Source: Mycobacterium spongiae
GTDB lineage: Bacteria; Actinomycetota; Actinomycetes; Mycobacteriales; Mycobacteriaceae
DNA length: 64,000 nucleotides
Assembly (NCBI RefSeq): GCF_018278905.1
Contig: NZ_CP046600.1
Span: 3,410,001-3,474,000, forward strand
Reading direction: 5' to 3'
Shown: positions 1 to 9,075 of the stretch, in pieces
Layout: each line of letters starts with the position of its first letter
Position numbering within the stretch: the first letter of the stretch is position 1
The notes under the pieces: generated by a model
Seen by the model: only the letters and a program-made list of their open reading frames with translations
What the model was told of the DNA's origin: nothing
Database searches by the model: none
Translations under genes and position numbers: made by a program

Positions 1-1
1 T

Positions 2-67
2 ATCACCAAAGCCTCCCGTAACCAACGGGTGCGCACGACCAAACGCAACCAGGAGAAGAAGAGGTAG
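2..67 (+). CDS. C-terminal tail of an upstream gene (partial)
   Basis: An open frame enters from the window edge and stops at TAG 65-67. Its last 21 codons encode a strongly basic tail ending NQEKKR. The stop lies three bases before the GTG of the next gene, as expected for a co-transcribed upstream gene. The family cannot be told from this fragment, and the reading is supported only by frame and spacing. Confidence 0.3.
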   Translation: MTKASRNQRVRTTKRNQEKKR

Positions 68-70
68 ATC

Positions 71-1030
71 GTGGCCAGAACCGACAACCACACCTGGACA
101 AGCACCAAAGACGTGGCAGCCACAGCGCTCGGCGTGGCCGCCGTCCGGGCCGCGGAAACCCGCAACGAGGATCCACTGATCCGCGACCCCCTCGCGAAAC
201 TGTTCGTCGAAGCGGCCGGTCAGAACGTCTGGAGCATGGTGACCAGCGGCGCAGCCTACGATGAACTCAGGAGTGCTGATCCGGAGTTGGCGGCCAGCAT
301 GCAAGCCTCGCTGGATCACATTGCGACGCGTACAAAGTTTTTTGACGAATTTGTGCTTGCGGCCGCTGACGCCGGCATCCGCCAAGTGGTCATCCTGGCA
401 GCCGGCCTCGACACCCGGGCGTGGCGGCTGCCGTGGCCGGACGCAATCACGGTGTATGAACTCGACCAGCCCGAGGTACTCGAGTTCAAGCTGGCGACCT
501 TGCGTGAGGGCGAGGCCCTGCCAGCAGCGACACACGTCGAGGTCCCGGTGGATCTTCGCGACGACTGGCCGCAGGCATTGCTCCGGGCGGGATTTGACGT
601 TACCGCGCCAGCTGCCTGGTTAGTCGAAGGCCTCCTTCCGTTCCTCTCCGTGGCGTCCCAGGATCTGCTCTTCGAGCGCGTGCATGAGCTCAGCGCGCCC
701 AATAGCCGGGTTGCCGCCGAGGCGCTGGACGGCGAGTTCCTCAAACCAGGGAGCGTGGCGCGCCACCGCGCGCGCCTGCAGCGGATGCGCACCGCCGCAG
801 CCACACTTGCCGAGCTTTCCGACGTCACCGAACTGTGGGACCTCTCCGAGGACCGAGCCGACGTTGCCGATTGGCTGCGCGAGCGCGGTTGGCACGGTTC
901 TGTGTTGACCGCCGCGCAGCTCCTGGCCCGCCATGACCGCAGCGCACCCGCCGGGCTTGCGGATGCAACCCCGCCGAGCCTGCTGGTAACCGCTCGGCTT
1001 GACACAGGAGACGACCGTCAGTCTGGCTAG
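71..1030 (+). CDS. Class I SAM-dependent methyltransferase (TIGR00027/Leptospira-type family)
   Basis: This 319-residue protein belongs to the mycobacterial family of putative S-adenosylmethionine methyltransferases of about 300 residues. The SAM-binding core is seen at about residues 100-130 as VVILAAGLDTRAWRLPW, followed by the acidic strand YELDQP that would hold the ribose hydroxyls. A WLVEGLLPFL segment near residue 190 is also typical. The substrate is not known for the family. The GTG start is preceded by purine-rich AGGAGAAGAAGAGG. It is followed almost directly by a second, broken methyltransferase of a different family. Confidence 0.85.
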   Translation: MARTDNHTWTSTKDVAATALGVAAVRAAETRNEDPLIRDPLAKLFVEAAGQNVWSMVTSGAAYDELRSADPELAASMQASLDHIATRTKFFDEFVLAAADAGIRQVVILAAGLDTRAWRLPWPDAITVYELDQPEVLEFKLATLREGEALPAATHVEVPVDLRDDWPQALLRAGFDVTAPAAWLVEGLLPFLSVASQDLLFERVHELSAPNSRVAAEALDGEFLKPGSVARHRARLQRMRTAAATLAELSDVTELWDLSEDRADVADWLRERGWHGSVLTAAQLLARHDRSAPAGLADATPPSLLVTARLDTGDDRQSG

Positions 1031-1770
1031 CAACGCCGCCGCCTCACTCGCCGACCATCCACGGGCTGCTGTCAGCCCAGTGAAGGATGACGGCAGCCTG
1101 GTCGAGGTCTACCGTCGACTGCCGTCGCTGAGTGAAGCTGAGCACATCGATTCGCTACTAGCGCCCAAAATAGTTCCGTGACTAGCGCCCAAGAGTTCCG
1201 TGTTGGATCTCAGCGCCGGGACGGGGCGTGTCTCCAACGCGCTAGCCGCGCAAGGGCATACAGTCACCGCGGTCGATGACTCGCCCGCCATGCCGGAGCA
1301 TGTTCCCTGCGCGCGAACAGTTCAGGCACGAATCGAGCATGTTCGACTGGCCGAGAGATTTGACGCGGTGCTGCTGACATCCAACCTGATCAATTACCCA
1401 GGCACCCCGCTGCTCAGATCGATATTGGCCACGGCCAGCCATCACGTCGCACCCGCAGCGCAGGTCATCATCGAGTAGGAACCGCCGTGTTATTTCGCTC
1501 AGCGGCCGACGGGCTGGACCAGTACTCAGACGCACGGACCCGTGACGATGAGCCTGGCCATCGAGTCCAACAGCCGCGGGGTCATCGTCGCTGGGTTCGT
1601 CCTCGCCAGAGACGCCCAACGTTGGCACCAGCGGGAGCCCTTGCGACGACTTAGCACGGTCCCACAGCGACCCGATGGCTACAGGCAACCGCGGCCCGCT
1701 AGTCACAACAACCGGCTTGTCTCCGGTCACCGGACCCCGCCGACATTTTCGTTTGCCGCTTGGGTGTAAC
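1017..1770 (+). pseudogene. Degraded SAM-dependent methyltransferase with two in-frame stops
   Basis: One continuous frame encodes a class I methyltransferase but is interrupted by TGA at 1179-1181 and TAG at 1476-1478. After the first stop it reads KSSVLDLSAGTGRVSNALA, a clear SAM-binding motif I; after the second it continues with EPP and later VTMSLAIESNSRGVIVAG. The TGA lies inside the first copy of a short tandem duplication at 1157-1202; taking out that copy restores LLAPKSSVLDL. The TAG falls where tryptophan would fit (VIIE-W-EPP). The likely original start is the GTC at 1017, a one-base change from GTG, behind CAGGAG. Past about 1640 the frame loses resemblance, so a further frameshift is probable. 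It looks inactive. Confidence 0.75.
1157..1202 (+). repeat. Imperfect 24/22-bp tandem duplication that breaks a gene
   Basis: Unit one is 1157-1180 and unit two is 1181-1202. Both begin ACTAGCGCCCAA and end GTTCCGTG, and differ by a small internal indel. The added length is 24 bp, so the frame is kept, but the junction of the two units creates TGA at 1179-1181. Confidence 0.85.
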
Positions 1771-1809
1771 GGGCTTGGGCGCAATAGGTTCGCCGCGTAG
1801 GTACGCCAC

Positions 1810-3330
1810 CTACGACGGGGTTATGGCGTTCGCAAGTTGGGTGCGCGCGTCGAGCAGCCCAGGAATGAGACCACCGAACTGCGTGCCCCCAAGAGTGGTG
1901 GTGGTCGGCGGCCCGACAAGGAATGTTGTTGTCGCTTCGACGGGCTGGAGCGGAACGAGGATTCCGCCGACATGAATGGTGGAAGTCAACGACCTCGTCC
2001 CCGGTAGCGGCGACAACGATGTCGGTAGCTCCAGATTGAGCGTCGCCTCGCCGTTCAGGAAGCCGTCGGCGATGACCGCGGGTGCATCGATAATCGCACC
2101 CAATGCCCCGAGGGCATCCCCGGTCTGCACGGCATTGACAAATGTGGTGCCGCTGAGCAGGGCCGCTTCTGCGGTGACGAGCGGTGCACCGAGGAGGTCG
2201 AGACCGAGCGCCAAGGGTAGGCCCATCGTGAACGATGGATCGACCAGGGCTATTACAGAATTGATCGACGTGTCGGTGACCGTCTGGACGAGATTGGCCA
2301 TGTTCTGCCAAATCTCGCCCGGGATAGTGGTGATGGGGAGCAGGTCTCCCAAAGTCCCTGTCACAGTGATGCTCCCGTCCACGGGAGTCTGGCTGAAGTC
2401 GAGGCCCGTAAAGAGCAGATTCCCGTACGCCAGCCCAAGAGTCTCCACCCCGCCGGTGATGTCGCCCGCCGCGAACGCGTCGAAAGCTGACACGTAGGCC
2501 TCCGGCAAGGCCGCTAGACCGGCCCCGAAGTCCTGGCCCGCGCTGAACAGTGACGCCCCGACGATGTCGGCGTAGCTCTGCTGGTTGGCGATGAACTGGC
2601 TCAAGAACGGCGCCGGTTCGGCAAATAGGGTGTTGCCGATGCCTTGTAGGTTGGCGCTCGTATTGTTGAGGAGATCTCCGTAGGCACCGCCGACAGCGAA
2701 TGGGCCCGCTGCAGCGGCAGGCGCTCCGAGTGCTGCGGCAATGGCGCCCTCCCCGCTTGCGAGGCTGCTCAGACCGCTGACAACGGGACCGCCCGCCTGG
2801 CCCAAGAGTCCGGCCACACCGCCGCCGGTCAAGTCGACTCGCTTACCCCCAAGAATGCCATTGCCGCCAAGGCCGGTCAGTAGTCCACCGCGGCCGACGA
2901 TGTCGGCGTTTCCGGAGAACAACCCGCGGGGCGTTTTGCCCCCGCCCACAGTCGTCGCGCTGGCACTAGCACCGAGAAGCGGACTCCCCAACAGCGTCTG
3001 GGTCGCCGTATTCACCGTATTCACGGCATTGCGCGCAGTCTGCTGAACGTTAGCGGCCTCGGTGCTCACATACGAGCCCACGCCGAAGTTCAGCGCCTCC
3101 ACGAACTGCCGATGAAACAGTTCTGCCTGCGCACTCAGCGTCTGATACGCCTCCCCATGCGTGCCGAACAGGGCCGCGATGGCCACCGACACCTCGTCGG
3201 CAGCCGGGGCCACCACCTCCGTCGTTTGAGCCGCCACCGCCGCGTTGGCCGCCGTGATCGTCGAACCGATACCCTCCAAATTCGCCGCTGCCGCCGCCAC
3301 CATCTCCGGTGCCACGTTCACAAACGACAT
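1810..3330 (-). CDS. PE family protein with a long non-PGRS C-terminal domain
   Basis: The first 90 or so residues are a PE domain: MSFVNVAPEM at the start and the type VII secretion motif YxxxE (YVSTE) at its end. A glycine-rich linker with NGILGG and GGGVAGLLGQ follows, then about 300 residues of alternating hydrophobic and amphipathic segments, including LPITTIPGEIWQNMANLVQT and a proline/threonine-rich tail. This C-terminus is not PGRS and has no visible PE-PPE serine motif; similar regions occur in mycobacterial PE/PPE proteins and have been compared with outer-membrane porins, but that is uncertain. The start at ATG 3328-3330 is chosen because the PE domain begins there and GAGGGGAGACC precedes it. 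It is probably exported to the cell surface. Confidence 0.85.
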   Translation of the reverse strand: MSFVNVAPEMVAAAAANLEGIGSTITAANAAVAAQTTEVVAPAADEVSVAIAALFGTHGEAYQTLSAQAELFHRQFVEALNFGVGSYVSTEAANVQQTARNAVNTVNTATQTLLGSPLLGASASATTVGGGKTPRGLFSGNADIVGRGGLLTGLGGNGILGGKRVDLTGGGVAGLLGQAGGPVVSGLSSLASGEGAIAAALGAPAAAAGPFAVGGAYGDLLNNTSANLQGIGNTLFAEPAPFLSQFIANQQSYADIVGASLFSAGQDFGAGLAALPEAYVSAFDAFAAGDITGGVETLGLAYGNLLFTGLDFSQTPVDGSITVTGTLGDLLPITTIPGEIWQNMANLVQTVTDTSINSVIALVDPSFTMGLPLALGLDLLGAPLVTAEAALLSGTTFVNAVQTGDALGALGAIIDAPAVIADGFLNGEATLNLELPTSLSPLPGTRSLTSTIHVGGILVPLQPVEATTTFLVGPPTTTTLGGTQFGGLIPGLLDARTQLANAITPS

Positions 3331-3481
3331 ATACGGTCTCCCCTCACCTCGCACGGCAATCACCCGGAGATCACCGGGGGCTCCGAACGTACTGCGAGGC
3401 GATCGAGATGCGCCGGCAAACGCAACCGGACCCCCGGAAGTCGTCCACAGCAAACGACACTCGTTCGCGATCCAGCTATCC

Positions 3482-3500
3482 CCGCGGTCTCCAGCCGCGG
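3482..3500. promoter_or_regulatory. Possible operator: two CCGCGG blocks
   Basis: Two CCGCGG hexamers separated by seven bases form an inverted repeat about 70 bp upstream of the TetR gene, between it and the divergent PE gene. The arms are pure G+C, so chance is a real possibility. Confidence 0.2.
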
Positions 3501-3569
3501 TTGATCTACCATCAGGAATAGCTACTGGCCAGGAAGCCGGAGGAAACCCAGCAAGTCGAAGGGAACGCG

Positions 3570-4193
3570 ATGATGTCCGACAACGGCGACGCCCCGCGAG
3601 TGGATGGCCGCCGACTGCGGTATCAGAACAGGCGCGGCGAAATCCTCACCGCGGTGATGGCTCATGTGTTGGAGCACGGCATCAACCAGTTGTCGTTTCG
3701 CAAGCTCGCGGCGGCAGTGGGCGTGTCGCATGTCACGCTGCGCCATCACTTCGGCACCAAAGACGATCTGTTGGTCGAAATCCTTGGCTCGATCGGCTCC
3801 CGAACACCGATCCCGGAGAACCTGGGCGATGCTGACATCGAGGCCGTCATTCAGGGGCTGTGGCAGCGATGGATGCAGCCAGCGACTGACCAGCGTTCTC
3901 GACTGCTATTCGAGGCCTACGGGCTAGCTGTGCGCAACCCGGACGAGTATCGGGCATTCCTTGACCGAGTGACCACCGGGTGGATCAATATGCTTCGTCA
4001 CCATGCGCTGCGGGCTGGCTGCCCCAGCGACGAGGTCGATGACTTCGCAACACTGTTGCTTGCACAAGTGCGGGGTCTACAATTCGACCTCCTTGCCACC
4101 GATGACCGCGCACGCCTCGGTTCGGCGATCGACAGCGTCATCGACGGGATACGGCAGCAACGCGCTCGATGGGCCGAGCTGGCAAACCGCTGA
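3570..4193 (+). CDS. TetR family transcriptional regulator
   Basis: The 207-residue protein has a TetR helix-turn-helix at about residues 25-70, with LSFRKLAAAVGVSHVTLRHH followed by FGTKDDLL. The remaining all-helical part would bind an unknown ligand and form the dimer. Two ATG codons sit together at 3570 and 3573 behind GAAGGGA, so the start could be either. It is divergent from the PE gene at 1810-3330, and the shared 240-bp region is the natural place for its operator. The target is unknown. Confidence 0.88.
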   Translation: MMSDNGDAPRVDGRRLRYQNRRGEILTAVMAHVLEHGINQLSFRKLAAAVGVSHVTLRHHFGTKDDLLVEILGSIGSRTPIPENLGDADIEAVIQGLWQRWMQPATDQRSRLLFEAYGLAVRNPDEYRAFLDRVTTGWINMLRHHALRAGCPSDEVDDFATLLLAQVRGLQFDLLATDDRARLGSAIDSVIDGIRQQRARWAELANR

Positions 4194-4296
4194 TACCTCA
4201 GCAGCGTTGCACGCACGCCGCGACCCACAACGCGCCCTCCGGCGTGAGCGACTTCGCTGGGAAGCTGCCAGCCTTGATGTGGCACTCTGTGGATGC

Positions 4297-4350
4297 TGTT
4301 CACGACATGGACGGTGTTCACGACATGGATGCTGTTCACGACATGGATGC
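4297..4350 (+). repeat. Three tandem 18-bp repeats (minisatellite)
   Basis: Three head-to-tail copies of TGTTCACGACATGGATGC cover 4297-4314, 4315-4332 and 4333-4350; the first copy has ACGG in place of ATGC at its end. The preceding CTGTGGATGC resembles a worn half unit. The array lies in the leader of the CYTH-CHAD gene, about 50 bp before its start. Confidence 0.85.
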
Positions 4351-4397
4351 TGTGAGCGACGATCCACCCCCACGACGCGTTCCTATCGGAGGTGACA

Positions 4398-5954
4398 ATG
4401 CCCGAAAAGGCCCCCAAGGCGGGACGCCATCTCGAAGTCGAGCGCAAGTTCGACGTCGGCGAGTCGACGGTGTCGCCATCCTTCGAGGGCATCGCCGCGG
4501 TGACGCGCGCCGAGAGGTCACCGACCCAGACGTTGGACGCACTGTATTTCGACACTGCGTCGCAGGACCTCGCACGTAACCGAATCACGCTACGGCGCCG
4601 CACCGGTGGCGCTGACGCCGGCTGGCACCTCAAGTTGCCAGCCGGACCCGATTCCCGCACCGAGATCCGGGCACCGCTCGGCGCGTCCACTTCGGCAAGC
4701 GGAGACGCCGTACCCAGCGAGTTGCGCGACGTGGTGCTGGCGATCGTCCGCGATCGCCCGGTAGAACCGGTCGCGCGAATCACCACCCAGCGTGAAACGC
4801 AGATCCTGTACGGGGCCGATGGCGTCGCGCTAGCGGAGTTTTGCAATGACCACGTGACAGCCTGGTCGGCTGGAACCGCCGATGCCCCGGATGGGCTTCC
4901 CGCGGAGCAAGAGTGGCGCGAATGGGAACTGGAGCTCGTGACCGCGCAGGGGGCCGTTGATACCGACCTACTGAACCGGCTAGCAAATCGGCTCCTCGAC
5001 GCCGGTGCCGCCCCCGCCAGCCATGGCTCAAAGCTAGCCAAGGCGCTTGGCTCGACCTGCGCTCCTGGTGCGTCACCCAACAACACGAAGCCTCCCACTG
5101 ACCCGGTCCACCGCGCCGTGGCCGAGCAGGTCGACAAGCTGCTGCTATGGGATCGAGCGGTGCGCGCCGATTCCTACGATGCCGTGCACCAGATGCGAGT
5201 GACCATCCGCAAGATCCGCAGCCTGCTCAAAGACGCCCAGGCGTCGTTCGGTGTGGATGAATGCACGTGGATCATCGAGGAACTGCGTGAACTCGCCAGC
5301 ATCCTGGGCATCGCACGCGACGCCGAAGTGCTCGGTGAGCGCTACGAGCGCGAGCTGGACCGGCTGGCACCGGAGTTGGTGCGCGGGCCGGTGCATGAGC
5401 GGTTGGTCGGCGGAGCACGGCGGCGATACCAGACGGGGCTGCGACGGTCGCTGATCGCGATGCGCTCGCAGCGGTACTTCCGGTTGCTCGACGCCCTCGA
5501 CGTGCTGGTCTCCGAACGTCCCGAGGCCGCCGCCGACCAACGACCGACGCAGGTCGGCATTGATGCTGCCTACAAACGCGTCCGCAAGGCAGCGAAGGCC
5601 GCAGCGACTGTCCCCGCCGAGGGCGAGCATGCAGCCGACCACGACCGCAACGAGGCGCTGCATGTCATTCGCAAACGGGCCAAGCGACTGCGCTATACCG
5701 CGGCGGCGACTGGAGCGGACCGAGCTGCACGAGAAGCCAAGACGATCCAGGCGTTGCTCGGCGACCACCAAGACAGCGTGGTGAGCCGCGAGCACCTGAT
5801 TGCACAGGCCAAAGCCGCGCACGCGGCCGGCGAGGACACCTTCACCTACGGCCTGCTCTACCAACAGGAAGCCGACCTGGCCGAGCGTTGCCATGCCCAG
5901 CTCGACGGCGCGCTGCGCAACCTCAAGAAGGCGGTACGCAAAGCACGGCAGTGA
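4398..5954 (+). CDS. CYTH and CHAD domain-containing protein
   Basis: This 518-residue protein joins an N-terminal CYTH (triphosphate tunnel metalloenzyme) domain to a C-terminal CHAD domain. The CYTH signature HLEVERKFDV is near residue 12, with repeated charged strands such as ITLRRRTGG and WHLKLP. CHAD runs from about residue 220 and shows the conserved VHQMRVTIRKIRSLLK and HVIRKRAKRLRY helices. CYTH domains act on triphosphate substrates and CHAD domains bind polyphosphate, so a role in polyphosphate handling is likely but inferred. ATG 4398 follows GGAGGT closely; a GTG six bases earlier is less likely. It matches Rv2226 in position and architecture. Confidence 0.9.
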   Translation: MPEKAPKAGRHLEVERKFDVGESTVSPSFEGIAAVTRAERSPTQTLDALYFDTASQDLARNRITLRRRTGGADAGWHLKLPAGPDSRTEIRAPLGASTSASGDAVPSELRDVVLAIVRDRPVEPVARITTQRETQILYGADGVALAEFCNDHVTAWSAGTADAPDGLPAEQEWREWELELVTAQGAVDTDLLNRLANRLLDAGAAPASHGSKLAKALGSTCAPGASPNNTKPPTDPVHRAVAEQVDKLLLWDRAVRADSYDAVHQMRVTIRKIRSLLKDAQASFGVDECTWIIEELRELASILGIARDAEVLGERYERELDRLAPELVRGPVHERLVGGARRRYQTGLRRSLIAMRSQRYFRLLDALDVLVSERPEAAADQRPTQVGIDAAYKRVRKAAKAAATVPAEGEHAADHDRNEALHVIRKRAKRLRYTAAATGADRAAREAKTIQALLGDHQDSVVSREHLIAQAKAAHAAGEDTFTYGLLYQQEADLAERCHAQLDGALRNLKKAVRKARQ

Positions 5955-5961
5955 CGGCGCT

Positions 5962-6375
<414 letters not shown>

Positions 6376-6510
6376 AGCCAACTCGTCCGCGACGAACACG
6401 GTACCCGCTGCCGAATGCGGTTTCCAGGGGTTTGCCGGGTCGTCGCGCCTGGGTGCCCGGCCTGTCCGCGGAGGGGTCTCTATCGTGGACAAAGGGACCA
6501 GAATCGTCAC

Positions 6511-6540
6511 GGGAGGACACGGAAGGACACGGAAGGACAC
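6511..6540 (+). repeat. Three tandem 10-bp repeats
   Basis: GGGAGGACAC is followed by two copies of GGAAGGACAC, just upstream of the oxygenase gene at 6576. The short array may overlap the promoter or leader of that gene or of the divergent RNase P RNA. Confidence 0.7.
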
Positions 6541-6575
6541 GCAATGACGTCTGAGCCGGCCGCTGGGTCCCGCTG

Positions 6576-7286
6576 ATGAACCGGTGGGAAAAGCGCGTGG
6601 CCTCCGGCGATTGGGACGCCATCACCACCACGGTCAACGAGTATGGCGGGGCGCTGCTACCGAGACTGATCACCCGCGCCGAGGCGGTGCGGCTGCGCGG
6701 GCTCTACGCATACGACCGGCTTTTCCGCTCGACCATCAATATGGGGCCGAAGCGCTACGGCGCCGGGCAGTATCGCTATTTCCACGCGCCGTATCCCGAG
6801 CCGATCGAACAGCTCAAACAGGCTCTCTATCCCCGGCTGAGGCCGATCGCGCGCGACTGGTGGAGCAAGCTCAGGCGAGACGCGCCGTGGCCCGATAGCC
6901 TCGACGATTGGCTGGCGATCTGCCACGCGGCAGGTCAGACCAGGTCGACGGCCCTGATGTTGAAGTACGGCGCGAACGACTGGAATGCCCTACACCAGGA
7001 CCTCTACGGCGAGCTGGTGTTCCCGCTTCAGGTCGTGATCAACCTCAGCGATCCCACCACCGATTACACCGGCGGCGAATTCCTGCTCGTCGAGCAACGC
7101 CCACGCGCGCAATCCAGAGGCACCGCAATGCAACTGCCGCAGGGGCACGGGTACGTGTTCACGACTCGCGATCGGCCGGCACGCTCGGCGCGCGGTTGGT
7201 CAGCAGCAGCCGTGCGCCATGGTCTGTCAACCATCACCTCGGGCGAACGGTATGCACTCGGGCTGATCTTTCACGACGCGTCGTAG
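6576..7286 (+). CDS. 2-oxoglutarate/Fe(II)-dependent oxygenase-like protein
   Basis: The 236-residue protein carries the iron-binding facial triad of the family: HQD in NALHQDLYGELVFPLQ at about residue 146 and a distal histidine in RHGLSTITSGERYALGLIFH near residue 215, whose arginine further on would bind 2-oxoglutarate. The GGEFLLVEQRPR segment between them is typical of this oxygenase group (PF09859). The substrate is unknown. It corresponds in position to Rv2227. No strong ribosome site precedes ATG 6576, so the exact start is less sure. Confidence 0.8.
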   Translation: MNRWEKRVASGDWDAITTTVNEYGGALLPRLITRAEAVRLRGLYAYDRLFRSTINMGPKRYGAGQYRYFHAPYPEPIEQLKQALYPRLRPIARDWWSKLRRDAPWPDSLDDWLAICHAAGQTRSTALMLKYGANDWNALHQDLYGELVFPLQVVINLSDPTTDYTGGEFLLVEQRPRAQSRGTAMQLPQGHGYVFTTRDRPARSARGWSAAAVRHGLSTITSGERYALGLIFHDAS

Positions 7287-7457
7287 TCAGGCCGGCCGGC
7301 CGCGATCGGGCAGTGGCACCCAGGAAAACTGCAGGTGAACACCCCGTGTCTTTTTGGGAAGCGCTAAAGAGACGGTCGACACGCCGACTGGTATGACGAC
7401 GTCAATCGTCGCGGCACGCTTAGCGTGGGCCGAGCGGTCAACCAGGAAGGCATAGTG

Positions 7458-9053
7458 GTGAGCAAGCGACCGATCGCCGGAATGTCGCGTCGAAGATTTT
7501 TGACGAAGACGGCAGCCGGCGGTACGGGTGCCCTCCTGTCTTTTGCTGGCCCGATCATCGAAAAGGCCTATGGAGCGGGGCCCTGCGGCGGTCATCTGAC
7601 CGACATCGAGCACATTGTTTTGTTCTTGATGGAGAACCGATCATTTGACCACTATTTCGGAACGCTCTCCGACACCGATGGCTTCGACACCGCCTCGCCG
7701 TTGTTCTCGCAAGCGGGCTGGAACCCGGAGACGCAGGCCCTCGACCCCGCAGGCATCACGATGCCTTACCGTTTCGACACCACCCGGGGCCCCTTCATTG
7801 ACGGGGAATGCCTCAGCGACCCCGACCATTCCTGGGAGGCGATGCACGACTCCTGGAACGGCGGCGCCAACGACAATTGGCTCCCGGCGCAGGTAGGCCA
7901 CAGCCCGGTGGTGCCCCCCAACGGCAACGTCCCGGTGACGATGGGCTATCTGACACGCAAAGACATCCCGATCCACTACCTGTTGGCAGACACGTTCACG
8001 GTCTGCGATCGCTACTTCTCCTCGGTCTTGGGTCCCACCCTGCCGAACCGGTTGTACTGGTTGAGCGCCAACCTCGGCTTTGACGGCACCCAGGGCGGAC
8101 CGCAGCTGACGAGCCCCCCCACCAACCCGATTGGTCAGTTCAGCTGGACCACAATGCCGGAGAACCTCAGCGCCGCCGGCGTCAGCTGGAAGCTGTATCG
8201 CAACAAGTCGCTCGGACCCATCGTCAATCAGTACCTCAATTACACCTACGACGACATCATGTCGTACTTCCAACAGGCCCGGAACCCGCGCTCAGATTTG
8301 GCTCGCTTCGGCCTTTCACCGACCTATCCTTTCCAGTTCGCTGCCGACGTCAAAGCCAATAGGTTGCCGCAGGTTTCCTGGGTGGTTCCGAACACCCCCC
8401 AGTCCGAACATCCCGCATTCCCGCCAGCTATCGGCGCGGTCAGCATCGTGAACTTGCTAAGAATCCTGCTTTCCAATCCGGCGGTATGGGAAAAGACCGC
8501 GCTGATCGTCGCCTACGACGAGAATGGCGGCTTCTTCGACCACGTCGTACCCCCCACGGCACCACCGGGAACCCCCGGCGAATATCTGACAGTGCCCGAT
8601 ATCAACGCCGTATCGGGGTCCGGCGGCATTCGCGGACCCATAGGCTTGGGCTTTCGCGTCCCCGGCATCATCATCTCGCCGTTCAGCCGTGGCGGTCTGA
8701 TGGTCCACGACGTGTTCGACCACACGTCACAGCTGAAATTGATCAGCGCCCGTTTCGGAGTGCCGGTTCCCAACTTGACGGCCTGGCGCGACAGCACCGT
8801 AGGCGACCTGACATCGACGTTCAACTTCGCCTCCCCGCCCAACCCATCGCGACCCAACTTGGGCCGCCCAGCCCTCGACGGGATACAACGACTGCCGCAG
8901 TGCGTCCCCAATATGTGGCTGGGAACGGTGGGATTGGACCCGAATCCGTATACCGGGTCCCCACAGGGAATCCCGTATCGAGTGCCGTTCCCGCAGGTCA
9001 TGCCGACCCAGGAAACCACGCCTACCCGCGGGACTCCCAGCGGCCCCTGCTGA
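7458..9053 (+). CDS. Tat-exported phospholipase C (bacterial PLC/phosphoesterase family)
   Basis: The 531-residue protein matches mycobacterial phospholipases C (PlcA-D, about 510-520 residues). A twin-arginine signal [14 protein letters not shown] with a hydrophobic stretch sits at about residues 9-40. The catalytic N-terminal signature is [20 protein letters not shown], and later phosphoesterase motifs include TWV-type [11 protein letters not shown] and [15 protein letters not shown]. These enzymes cleave phosphatidylcholine and related lipids outside the membrane. GTG 7458 has AGGAAGG seven bases before it; ATG 7482, which would give the usual MSRRRF start, is the alternative. In H37Rv, plc genes lie elsewhere and, as far as I recall, not between these neighbours. 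It converges on the RNase H gene with a 22-bp gap. Confidence 0.92.
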   Translation: MSKRPIAGMSRRRFLTKTAAGGTGALLSFAGPIIEKAYGAGPCGGHLTDIEHIVLFLMENRSFDHYFGTLSDTDGFDTASPLFSQAGWNPETQALDPAGITMPYRFDTTRGPFIDGECLSDPDHSWEAMHDSWNGGANDNWLPAQVGHSPVVPPNGNVPVTMGYLTRKDIPIHYLLADTFTVCDRYFSSVLGPTLPNRLYWLSANLGFDGTQGGPQLTSPPTNPIGQFSWTTMPENLSAAGVSWKLYRNKSLGPIVNQYLNYTYDDIMSYFQQARNPRSDLARFGLSPTYPFQFAADVKANRLPQVSWVVPNTPQSEHPAFPPAIGAVSIVNLLRILLSNPAVWEKTALIVAYDENGGFFDHVVPPTAPPGTPGEYLTVPDINAVSGSGGIRGPIGLGFRVPGIIISPFSRGGLMVHDVFDHTSQLKLISARFGVPVPNLTAWRDSTVGDLTSTFNFASPPNPSRPNLGRPALDGIQRLPQCVPNMWLGTVGLDPNPYTGSPQGIPYRVPFPQVMPTQETTPTRGTPSGPC

Positions 9054-9075
9054 CCGCACGAAACTGCAAGCCCCG

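Noticed and set aside
1179..1181. TGA in the methyltransferase as a selenocysteine codon
   Set aside because: The stop lies inside a fresh tandem duplication, no SECIS-like hairpin was noticed, and a second stop (TAG) follows; a pseudogene is simpler.
3112..3835. Plus-strand frames across the PE start and TetR region
   Set aside because: They lie antisense to the PE domain or out of frame in the TetR gene and encode arginine-rich low-complexity peptide.
4297..4350. CRISPR-like array
   Set aside because: The 18-bp units are directly joined with no spacers, so it is a minisatellite.
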